64,000 nt of DNA from Elysia crispata (lineage: Eukaryota; Mollusca; Gastropoda; Plakobranchidae). Position 1 is the first letter of the stretch. Each line of letters opens with the position of its first letter. Shown piece by piece: positions 1 to 13,700 of this stretch. Both the position numbers and the translations under genes were made by a program. Location: the NCBI GenBank assembly GCA_033675545.1, contig JAWDGP010006562.1:832001-896000 (forward strand). Direction: 5' to 3'. A model generated the notes under the pieces. That model was given only the letters and a program-made list of their open reading frames with translations. It ran no database searches and had not been told where the DNA came from.

Positions 1-1254
<1,254 letters not shown>

Positions 1255-1543
1255 ATAGAAATTAGAATCAGATTTGAAATCAACTGAAATTATCTTCATT
1301 CTCAAGTCAATAAGAAATGAAAATTTATGCTTAGTTGTTTTAACTGGAGCAACAGTATTACCCTGGAACTTAAAATAATTAAATGCTTTAATACCAGGAG
1401 ATTTACAAATTCAAATCAGAAAAAAGAGGGTATGAAAGTGCGAATAAGGGAAAATTATCATATCATAATAGTATTATGAGCATCTTCTAAATGATTTTTT
1501 TCGTGAAGTGTCCTAAAATATTTCTTCTTTTTTCTATTTGTAG

Positions 1544-1722
1544 GTAAAATGTCTGCCCTACACATGTTGGTGAATGTCGCAAACGAAGACGAAACTAAAA
1601 CTGGGGCTGGCATGAGTATCTTATTTCGTTTCACTGCCAATCCCAACCAAAAAGATAAGGATGGTAAAACACCTTTGGTTCTTGCAGTTGAGGGTTCCAG
1701 AGAAAAAATTGTCAAGCTTCTG
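1544..1722 (+). CDS. ANK-WGR gene, exon 1 of window (ankyrin repeats)
   Basis: The acceptor is TTTGTAG after a pyrimidine tract and the donor is CTG|GTATGC. The exon opens with the last two bases of a split codon (phase compatible with Gly), so it is not the first exon and the ATG at 1549 is internal. It encodes SALHMLVN and, later, KDKDGKTPLVLAVEG and KIVKLL, the end of one ankyrin repeat and most of the next. Length is 179 nt and it ends in phase 0. No upstream coding exon was found in 1-1543. Confidence 0.78.
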
Positions 1723-4700
1723 GTATGCATTTATGTCTATGAGCCAGTACAAATATATTGAATGTTTGAATTGATCAGGTGTTGACAGCTCATTGATTAG
1801 AGGAAAGCTATTTAAGATGTCAATCAAAGATCAGGGATGGTCAAGAGTAGCTCATGTTTGTAATTTCTACTTGCTTGCCATGCTCAGGCCTCAAAATTTT
1901 CCGCAAAAATCTGTGTTTGGGAAAATCCTTTGCTAAAAATTTGCGGATGGAAAGAAACAACAAATATTTTTCAGCAGTAAACTGTGTTTTCAAAAATAAA
2001 TAATTTTTGGAAAAATTGGATGTTAGACACAAATTAGCTTGAAGCCTGCTGCAATGGCTATCTGAGTAAACATGAACTCCTAGGAATGGTAAACTCGGCA
2101 TTTTCAATAAGCATTGGTGTGTCGCAATGCAGTGCCGTTTACCCTTTTCCAATGTTGAGCACAACACTGCATGCATTACTATATGCTAAACCTGAAGTCC
2201 TGGGCATAGTAAACTCTGCACTTTCCGTAAGACTCAGTCTGTGATATTGCTAGCTGTTTGTCTCCAACATTTCCAGGAAGCATTGTAATTTCACTATATT
2301 TGAGAACAGTCTTATAGAATTCTTAACCACATTTTTTATCTTGCCAAAGCTCATTATTTTGTTAGCCCTTGTGATGTAGCTGCATAGACCTAGAGACCAA
2401 GAGGGATGGACGGGAAAAAAGTCTGATAAGCCTATGCAGACTCATACCTGCCTAGTATTACGGAAAACCAGTTCCAATTACGGAATTACGGAAACTTCTT
2501 TGTTATTAGGGTTTTTGCATAGTAGGCGAGTACAGCTGAACAAAGTTATAGAAAAAAAAAAAACCCAAACAAAAAAGGAAAAAAAAAAAAAAAAAAAAAC
2601 CAACAAAAAACTAAAACTCTCGTCTCTTGCGCGGGGCACGTTTTATGAAGGGGACTAGGCTAGATCTAGATCTAGGCCTACATCGGAGATCGCCGGCGCG
2701 CGCTATGCCTTGCAAATTATGCAATGGGGTAGGGTATCGCGGAGGACCATGATCGCCATGCAGATCTAATTTCGTCTCTTAAGCATGGGCAACCTCAACT
2801 GATTTTGGTGAACGCAGTCTTGAGCATCCGGTTTCTTGAAACTTAGGAGACATGCGTTTTGTGCGGCTTTACTAGATCTTTGTCCTAGCCCATCACAAAA
2901 ACGTGGGCTAGAAAGGTGGACTGGAAGTGGAAGGGTGGACTAGAACATTTTTGAGCAGGGAATGAGAGGGGAGTACGGTATGTCTAGGCCTCGATGCCTT
3001 ACCTGATTGCCAGCTTGGCATTGATTTTGGTTAACACAATAGCACTGGCTGAGCTTAGGAGACGTTGAACATTTTATATTTATTTGAAAGTAGATCTAGA
3101 TTTTCGTCTATTTCACACTTTGGACCTGGCATTGGCCTTAATTTGAAACCTACTCTTTGTCTTTCTCTTCTTGGTTTTTACTGTTCTTAGTCTCAGTACT
3201 TTGAGCGTCTAGATCTACATGAGTTCGAGATTAGATTGGCGGATTTGTTGCAAGGGCCGATTTCCTCCACATTTCAGTGCTTTTTAAAGGCAATATAGAA
3301 ATAGATCTAGATTTATCGCATCTCTACCTTTACTTATTCTAGATCTAGCGTCAGACTAGAACGATTATAAATCAGATCTAGATTCTAGATCTAGATTCTA
3401 GATCTATTTAGATCAGATTTGGATGTTGAGAGCCAAGTCTACCATTGAAGAAGATATTCTGATTTCAATGCTAGAATAGATCCTTACTCTACCTCTAGAC
3501 TCTAGGTCTTGTTTACAGTTTTATTAGATCTTCTAACAGACACTTAGATCTAGACTCGGACCTTTTTAGTTAGATTCTGTCTGGATAACTAGATCTAGAT
3601 TCTACAAACAGCCTAGAATGTCATCAACTCCACCGCCAAAGAAGCGAAAAGTGCTTCAAACCTTTCGAGTGGAATACACCCAAGAATGGCCGTGCATGCT
3701 CAAGTCACGCATTGGGCCTAACCATGCCTTCTGCACAGTCTGTTCTGCAGACATTTCTATCGGCCACTCAGGGCGCTTTGACATTACCAGCCACATTGCA
3801 AGTGCCAAACACAAAAAGCGTGGTGAATGTTGGAAACAAATGAGCATCTCTTCAATGTTTGTGGCTAAAGGTGCAAGTGCAGAGGATGGGCACACCAACA
3901 AAGTCACGTATGCTGAAGCGCTTATGGTAGATTTTATTGCCCAACATAACCCATCTCTCTCACTTGCTAATAGTGTGCCAGAACTAATTAAGAGTATGTG
4001 CCCAGATTCATCAATTGCTAAAGATTTAAAGTGTGCACGTTCCAAGTCTACGGCAATGACAAAGGAATTGAGCAAAGTTGTGAAAGAATCGCTTGTAGAT
4101 AGGATGAAGAAAGGACCTTTCACTATATCCACAGATGGCTCCAATGACATGGAAAAATCAAAACTCTTCCCCATAGTGGTGAGAACTGTGAGTGAGCAGG
4201 GTGTTAAAAGTGAGGTTTTGGGTGTGCCAGAAGTCCATGGTTCAGCAACAGGGGAAAAAATATTTGAATGCATAGAAGCTGTGATGGAGAAAAATAAAAT
4301 TCCATGGACAAATTGTTTATCTCTGGGTTGTGACAACGCAAGTGTCATGACAGGCAAGCACAAAGGTGTGATAGCCTTCTGTAAGGAAAAGAACCCTGAA
4401 ATGTTTCTCTCCGGCTGCACACTTCATCTTGTACATATTGCAGCTGAAAAAGGAGCAAGTCTGCTGACGTGCTTACTGATATATATTTTTATTTCAACAA
4501 GAGCTCTTTGCGCTCTGCAAGATTTAGCAGCCTTCAAGATTTCCACAACAAGGAGGAATTGAAGATGCTCAAACATGTAAGCACCAGATGGTTGAGTATT
4601 GGAAAGTGTCTCAAGAGATTGCTGACCAATTGGGAGCCTTTAAAGTCATTTTTCAAGCAGGAAGTAGCAGACAAAACCCTGGCACCAAATGCTAGTAAGA

Positions 4701-7700
4701 AGGCTTCAAAGATCCTTGAAACTCTGAGGTCTAGATCCACACGTCTCTACATAATGTTCCTCAGCTACACAATCAAACTGTTTGATAGCTTTTTAACTGT
4801 CAATCAGAGTGACAGCCCTAAGGCACACAAGATGCAAAATAGTTGCAGAAAGCTGATTAGAGACATTCTTGTTCGTTTTGTTGTGCCAGCTGCTTTTGGA
4901 GGAGGAAAAAGTATTGAAGATGTTAATTACAAGTCCAAGTACAACCTCAAGCATGACAAAGATTTGATCATAGGGGAAATGTCAAGAGTGTTCATTGAAA
5001 ACAAAGAATCTAATGGCCTAAATGAGGAAAAAGTCAAAGATTTCTACAAACATGTCAAGCTCTACTTCACAACATGCACAGACTACATGATAAAAAATCT
5101 CCCCATCAGTGATCCTTTCCTGAAACATCTTGCAGTAGCAGATCCAGATATGATCCCCCACTCAAGTTCTGACAGAGTGAGATATTTTGCCCAGAAATTT
5201 CCAGTTCTTACCTCAGAAACAAGTTTGGATACTCTACTAGAAGAGTTCAGCAGCCTCCAATGTGCTCATTTGCCACACACATGTGAAGGTAAATCAGCTG
5301 ACCAATTTTTTTTGGAACTTTGGAATTTGAAAACTGAGGATGGTGGTCGACCCTACAAGAACATTGCACTTTTCATGCTTGGTCTGCTGACTATTCCTCA
5401 CAGCAGCGCCCACTGTGAATGTGTATTTTCAGCAGTGAGAAAGATAAAAACAGACATGCGGTCTTCAATGGGAACAGCAACACTTGAGGCCCTCCTGGTT
5501 CTCAAACACAGGCAGACAGATGTGATATCTCTGAAAGAGTCAGCTCTCATAGACCGCCTAAAGAAGGCATACACCCTGAGCCTGGCTTAGGTCTTCCCAG
5601 CTCAAAGGAACGCAAAAAAATTGACTTTTCATTTAGTATCAAGATCTAGGTCTAGAGGTAGAATTGGATTTTTAAAAATAGTAGAAATAGATTGTTTAAA
5701 AAGAATGCAAGCTCATGGATTACCAAAAAGAAATCAGAACAAAGACGATGAACAACAGATATTGGTAAGTCAATAAAGTTTTTATGGCTTTTAATAGGGA
5801 GCTTGTGAATCCCATTCCTTTATCATCTTGATTTAACTTTAATACCGGTAGTTTTATTAATAGCAATATTACTCTACACTGGATTACAGATTTTTCATCC
5901 AAATTACAGATTTTTAAATTGTGGATTACTGAATCCAGTACATTGAACTAGGCAGGTATGCAGACTTTAAGCAGTAGATTACACATTATTAGATTTACCT
6001 CTAGCTCCAGGACTTCAGCTTAAACAGTATTTTATTTTTTTCATGATTACAGCCAGCCCTCATTGTTTTGTTTTTCCATCTTATACACTCAGGATGTATT
6101 CTATTTAACTTCAGAGAGGATGTGATATCTACCTAGTATGATACAAGTGGTATGAATGAAATAAAGCAAAAACTGATGGATTATGATTCCTATTTTATAT
6201 AGACCCTCATAAAGTGGTATGTTTTTTGCCCTTAAAAAAATAATAATAAATAAATAAATACAAGCCGGTATCATTTAGATTTAGCTGTCTTTTTCAATGA
6301 GTCAGGAAATAGCAGGACAAAATAATCGGCTGTTATAGTATAGAACCTAGTTTTTTCCAATATTCATCCCACAGTTGGAAAATGGAGCAGACCCTAATGT
6401 TGATATAAATCATGGCTACTACAGAGACACTCCCTTGGTACTTGCAACAAGGTGAGTTTCTTCCCTATACTAAGGTGCCTTTATGTAGAAGTTAATCTCA
6501 AAAAAAGTTTTATCCTATAGTATTTTTAAAAACTCGAACTTGCTTCTTGTTCATTAAAGACCTTTTGAGACATATATTTAGATACCTGATATTACCATTC
6601 ATTAAATGGTACATGTGTCACTCAATGTCGAATCTTTTTCTCCCTTTCAGTCGAGGATCGCTTGGAATCATGCGCATGCTAATTCAGCACAAAGCAGAAG
6701 TAACAAGTCACCGTAGTGACAACCTATCCTCCCCACTGCATTTGATGGTTACAAATCGAGGTAAGTAATTTTGGACCACTGTATATTAACCTTGATAAAT
6801 TGATCGTTAGAAACATAATTATATTTATTATGTATATCATCTTACCCCTTCGACAATTTTATAGGTTATAGATGCAAACTTAAGCAAGTGAGTGAATTTG
6901 CATTTAGACTTTATTACAAGTTGCTATAGGAATACTTTGAAAGTGAACCCAAAATGTAGTAACATCTCAACAATAGCGGAAATTTTATAGCACCGAAAAA
7001 AACAATTGGATTTGCAGCTTATGGTAGGTTGGTCAAGGCTTATTAAATTGTAAGGTGTTATTGATCAAACTTTACATAAGTGTAAATTTAATATTGGGTG
7101 ACAAGTAAAGCCAAGTTTACTTCTATCTGTGCCAAAATGGGAAGGCTTGAAGAAGATATGATTTTCAGACCTGCCATTCATTCCGGTTTAATCTGAATCA
7201 TTCCGATTTTTTATGGAAAATTGGGCTTTTTCCAATTTTTCAAATATTGACCTCTATGATTTTTTTTTTAATTATTTTTTTTTTTTACAAAATCGACAGA
7301 GACAGCCTGCGCAAAAGAATAAATACGGATGATATAGTTGTATTATATCGATATCATTTTTTATTATTATAGATTTTTAAATGCGATATTGAAATTGGTA
7401 TTAACATTGTAGTTGTCACCAACCCAAACATCGATTCTGCTGAGATATTTACTGTGTCGTTTATTCTTCTGCGTTTCACCGTCTCTCTATCTTCAATCCA
7501 TCTTCGCCGTTACTTCCAATGGAGGATTATCTTATTTTATCTAATAAGACTCTTAATAAGAGTAATTTAAGTCTCAGTTGAGCTCTTTTTTTTCATTTAG
7601 ATCTTGTCAGTTATCAAGATCGATTGAGAAATCCTAAACAGATAGCTAGACTTAGAATTAGATTCTAAATCCACAGTAAATCAAGATGATATGACACGAG

Positions 7701-10700
7701 ACTCAAATTTTAGGTCTATAAAAAGTAAAAACCAGAGATTTCGTAAGATTTTGTGTTTGGGGTCTTAAACCGAAAGCAAACCATTCAATCTGCACAAGGT
7801 CTTTGATTTTGATCATTTTATTTAATGTAGATCTAGATCTAGGTTATCAAAATCATGCTTAACTAGTCTCACCGTCACAGCTTAATTTTTGTACTTTTAA
7901 ATTGACCTGTTTCTCAATGAAATGATCGAACAATAGAGTGGATTACACTCTTTAGATAATTTTTGAACAAAATATTATAACCTTCCAGCTAATTGTCAAT
8001 TTACTCTTCGTGATATATCTGGTTAAGTTTTCAATAGCTGGATCTATCGTAAGATTTTTCATTTTCCAAGTCAAGTGTGAGTGTAATAACTGTTCATTTC
8101 TCAGTCTCTCAGACACCAAACGATCTCAGAAAGTCTCTTGAAAATTAAAAAAAACTTTATTAACTTGATCAAAATTAGAGTTGGCCCTGCCACATTGGTT
8201 TTCATCATCAACAACAATAACAAATCAGAGTAACTTGCCCCTAATTAACGGCTTTTGTCTAAGGGGAAACAATCCCACTATTATCGCGTTACTCATTCAC
8301 CGAAAAGAGTTGTCTTCCCTTATTATCTTAAAAATTCTCCCCACCTTAGACTGATCCAAAAGCAAGTCTAACAAATTCAATACATGAAACAACCCAAATA
8401 CCATTACATTATTCAACAACAAAATGTACCTGTACTTACTTAATCAAGGTTTCAATTAACAATACCAAATTAAATATTCAGAAACTCAATACCATTGTAA
8501 AATATGATTATTCAAATTCGACATGTTAATGTTACTGTAATAATCAAGCTTTAGTGGATTAATATTCCCATTTAAACTGACAAAGATAATATCAATGTTT
8601 TCTCCAGCTATCAAATTTGCATAGTCTATTATGCCAAACAAATGAATATACTATACTTAGGGATATCAAGTATAAATCAAAATATTAGATTTTATCATGA
8701 ACACCTCAATCTTGATGAAACATGATGTACTAAACAACCCATCCCTCAAATCGATTTACTCATGTTACAACTATTGGTCCTAAGTAACCCATGTGTAAGA
8801 CCGGTCATCTATACATCACCAAATAACCATCATATTATAATGTATGTCCCATCAATAAAGCAAGAGAAAATCTGATTGTCTATTCTTAATAAATGCTTAC
8901 TTAGTATTCAGCAACATTGTTAAGTGACTCCCCAAACAAATACAAATCTTCAAGTGGATTTTCCCAACGGCAGTTACAAGTTATTTTTAAGGATTCACCT
9001 CAAACCCCATTCGAATGTCATACAAAGAACCATAAACAAGCAAATAAAGGTCAAACATACCCTTTAAGGCTTTATCGAAAGATAAATATCGTAATCAAAC
9101 TTCTAACCCCTCCAGACAATAATATCTTCATAAGGCTCTGAACTGAAAATGTAATCTCTGTAACAACCAATAGCACAATCTTTAAAGTCAGGAATGTAAT
9201 AATTATGTATACTTAGATTTCAAACAAACCCATTGAAATGTTGAAATATAGCCTACAAATAAATCAACATTAAACATCATCAAATTGTCTGATCTACCAC
9301 TATTGATACAGCTCAAATCAACCCATGAATTGAAATCATCAATCAATGCTATGCAATATCGTACATGTGAATTAAACAGAATCAATCATGGACTCGTCAA
9401 TAAAGGTAGTTCCCCACAAATAATCTCACAAGTCAAGTTTCTCTCTGGGTTTGATTGTTCTCCCCCTGCGTGAAATCATTTGCTCTTCTTGGCTGGAGAA
9501 GGCTTTGGCTCGATTCGTTTTCCTTATCTCCTCAGGTGAGTCAGAGAGACCACCAAGTCTCTGCAACGTCAGTTTCATCTAAGAATTCAAGTCTATGCAG
9601 TTTCTGAACAGCTCTACATATCAGACCCTTATTGGTTTTCAACTCAACCGCTCTGACATGTCCATCTTTTCCTGGAAACAATTTTGTTACAATACCCATG
9701 GGCCACAGAAGCCTAGACTTTGTCTCATTTCTCACCAGTACCACACTGCCGATCTTCAAATCAGAATTGGGTTTCTTCAAACTCATTGGAGGCAAATTCC
9801 TAAGATATTCCTCTCTCCAAATGTCCCAAAACATGTCAACATAGTGAGACTGACATTCATCTCTGAGAATAAGGTCATTAACCTCTCCACTAAACTCTCC
9901 AGTGTTAACTGAATTCATAGGGGTACTTCTACCAAGTAAGAAGTGTGAGGGAGTGAGGGGGTTTCTAGTCTCACCAACATAAGATAAAGGTCTAGAATTA
10001 ATGCAAGCCTCAATTTCATGCAATACCGTCTCTAATTGGGACCTTGTTACCGGACTCTTCCCCAGGGATTTCTTCCATGCAGACTTAACTGATCTAATCA
10101 GCCTCTCCCACCACCCTCCCCACCATGGAGCAAGTGGCGCACTGAATTTCCAAATCAAAGGGTTCCCACTTTTCTTCCTGAGAAAGTTATCTGATGCATG
10201 AAAGGTTTTTGCATTGTCTGAGTAAATCACAGAAGGCATTCCCCTTCTTGCTGCAAACCTTTTAAGGGCCAAAATAAAATCTTCGACTGACAGTGAATCA
10301 ACTAGTTCAACGTGAACCGCCCTGATCACTGCACAAGTAAACAATGCAATGTATAGTTTTCTGTCCCCAGTGTCTGAGCAAAACAATGGTCCAGCATGAT
10401 CAACTCCACAGATCGAAAAGGGGGGAGTTTTCTTGATCCTGTCTTCTGGGAGTGGAGACACAATTTGTTGACATGGTCTACTGTCATGTCTTTGACAATC
10501 GATACACACTTTGCAAATCTTTTTTTTTCTTAGTGACAGAATCCAATACTTGCCTCTCACTGCTGTTATTAGTGTGTTCACTCCCGCATGTTTCATCAGT
10601 TCATGTTGATCCTTCACAAGCAGGTAAGTAATATGGCACTTTGGTAGTAAAATTGGGTGCTTTTCATCATACAGTAAAGCTGGAGCTTTCTCAAGCCTTC

Positions 10701-13700
10701 CATAGATCCTAATCAATCCGTCCTCTCCAATAAACGGCGACAGCTGGTAAATGGAGGATGTCTTTCGTACGCATTTGCCATTCTTGAGATCAGAAATCTC
10801 TTCATTGTAGAACTCATTCTGTACACTTTTGAGAACCATGATTCTGCCTGCCTCAATTTCTGCTGATGACAAGTCTGGTGATGATTCTCTTCCTTGAGGA
10901 CATCTGGCATTCTTTACAAACCTAAGAATCCAGGCCATTACTCGAACCGCTCGGGTGAGTCTTGAAAATCTGTCAAAATCTATCCGGCTCTCTATCTGCG
11001 TGGAAACTGCTGCCATGATATCGTTTGCCTGACTCTCCTGTTCTTCATCACTTGTGTTCTCTGCTCCTTGTTCCTCATTAGTCTCGAAGACATCTAGTAT
11101 CTCTTCAGCAGAGTCTGTCTTAGTGTTAGTAAGCCACACCGGTCCTTCCTTCCACAGCCTTGAGATCATCAAATCTTCAGCGCCCAAGCCACGAGTAAGA
11201 AGGTCAGCGGGATTCTCCTTCCCAGGACATTGTTTCCAATCAGCAGGGTTTGTCAGCATTTGAATTTCTTGAACTCGATTTCTGACGAATTGCTTCCACT
11301 TGTGCGCATCGCTCTGTATCCATTTTAAAGCAATTTCAGAGTCTGTCCAACAACTGAAGGAACAGCTTTCCAGATCTAACTCCAAGGCTGAACTAATGAA
11401 TCTCACCAACCTGGCACCAAGCAGAGCAGCCAACAATTCCAATCTGGGCAAAGTGATTCTTTTCAGTGGTGCAATCTTGACCTTGGACATCACCAATGAA
11501 ACTGCTGAGCACTTGTCTGTTGTGGTTTTCAAGTAGACGCAACATCCATAGGCCTTTTCAGAAGCATCGGCGAAGACAATAAGCTCTTTCTCTTCAATGT
11601 CGTTCCATGGTATTTCTGAGATGCGACGCGGAATTTTCCAACTTCTCATCTCTGTCATCCCATCAATCCATTTCTTCATCCGATCTTGATATTCAGCCGG
11701 TAGAATGTCATCCCAATCGAGGCCTCTCTTCCATATGTCCTGGAATATAATCTTGAGAGTAATGGTGAAAGGTGTGGCAAATCCAAGGGGGTCAAACATT
11801 CTGGCAATCGACGGAGCAATTTTCTCTTTGTGAACAAAACTGTTCTTTCTATTTGAAAGGTTTCAAAGGAAAAACTATCCTCATCTGTAATCCATGAGAT
11901 TCCTAGGATCTTTGTGCATGGCACTTACACATGTTCGTTGAAGGATTTACTCACCGATTCCCTCATCATGCCACTATTTGACGTCCATTTGGCAAGTGGG
12001 AATCCTCCTTCATTCAAAATCTGCGTTGCCTCTGTTTTCAAGTTCATGAGCTCTTGTTCTGTGTCAGCCCCAGTGAGCCAGTCATCAACATAAAGGTTGT
12101 TGGTTAACTCTTCCACGGTCCTTGTCTTTTCAAACTTTGACAAATGAAACTTCAGGGTAGCATTTAGAAGAAAGGGGCTACTTGTATTTCCGAAAATAAC
12201 CCTTTCAAATCTCATAATTCTTATCTGGTCATTTACATCCCATAGGAATCTTTGTGTGTCTTGGTCACACTTGTTTAATTCGATTTGTAGGAATGCTTTA
12301 ACGATATCAGCCGTGAGGCCATACCTCCATCTTCTGAATCTTAGCAAGATCTGGGCCAAATTAGGAATCAGATTTGGACCTGAGTTCATACAGTCGTTAA
12401 GAGAAATCCCATTCTCTCCCTTACAAGAAGCGTCAAAGACCGGCCTCACTTTAGTTGAGGTACTTGCCTCCCTCACCACAGGTCTATGTGGGAGATAGAA
12501 TGTTGGATTGGATGTCTCTTCATTTTGTTTCTGAATCTCTCCTATGATTCCATTCTTCTGTAAATCTTCCAATACAGCATCATAACGGGCTTTCATGTCT
12601 GGATTCTTGTTCAACTTCTTTGATAAACTGTTCAGTCTACTAAGGGCCTGTGTCTTGTTATTCATCAGAGTTTCTTTGCAAGAGGTATCCTTCCATGGTA
12701 ATTTCACTGTGTACCTCTCACCATTCCATTTGATCTCTTTTTTGAAATTGTCTAACATCTTGTCATCTTCTGGTTCTTCAGGGCCTATTCCAATTGAGTC
12801 CAAATCCCACATCCTTCTTACCTCTGTTTCTGATACTGCCATCTCTGTCTGACAAAACAAAGACCTAGTCTTAGAGGCGTTGTTCATGCTTTGATCATGA
12901 TTTTGCTCAGACCTAGACCTGTCATTATACCAAACTCCAGATAGCATCCACCCAAAAGCTGTTTCTTGGGCAACTAAGCCACTTGTTGACTTCAAACAAT
13001 TGTTTTTCATTAAGGCCCAGTAATTGTCAAGACCAATCAAAATGTCAATTTTGACTGATCTTCCTTTACCGTAGTCCTCCTCAAAAGGGATCCCTGCAAA
13101 AGCATCTAAAATATCATGTGGAACACGAGAGCGATACATTGAACAACAGATCCAATCAATTTCACTGTATCTTTATTTACTTTCATCTCAAAGATATCTC
13201 TCAACTTGTCTTCTCTAACTGTTTCTTCTTCTGCAAAGCAACAATATGTTAAACTCTTTTTACCCATGTTTCTCAGCCCTAGCTTATCAGCACATGTCTT
13301 GGTCACAAAGGACCGATCTGCACCACTGTCGAACATGACGTTGACACCCACACCATTTATCTTTGTTTTCACAACCTGCATAACAGTGTTAAGTGTCTTA
13401 GAATTAGCTTAAAAAACCCCCAATGTGGTTGGTGTCATTGTCATGCCCGACCGTGGAATGTAAAACTGAGTTTTCTCTCTTGGGCTCTGTGTTATTGCTG
13501 GAGGAGCGTTTTTGACATAATACTGCATGATGCTTCCCCTTACAAAAGTAGCAATGTTTCTGGCAATTTCTTGCAAGGTGCTGGCTGCCCAAGCATATAA
13601 AACAAAGCCCAAGTCTCATTATTTTCTCTTTTCTCTGATCTAAATTCATGTCTTTGATTTCTGGGCATTGGTCTGAAAAATGTCCTCTCTTGCAGAACAC

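Noticed and set aside
1549..1761. Gene start at ATG 1549
   Set aside because: The ATG lies inside an exon that begins with an acceptor and a split codon, and the ankyrin pattern already runs across it.
3656..4420. 254-residue - strand ORF opposite the hAT transposase
   Set aside because: It is the mirror of a real + strand coding frame and shows no domain.
13404..13440. Programmed -1 frameshift at the T TTT TTA word at the end of gag
   Set aside because: The protease lies in the +1 frame, not the -1 frame, and the -1 frame meets a stop soon after. A simple indel is more likely.
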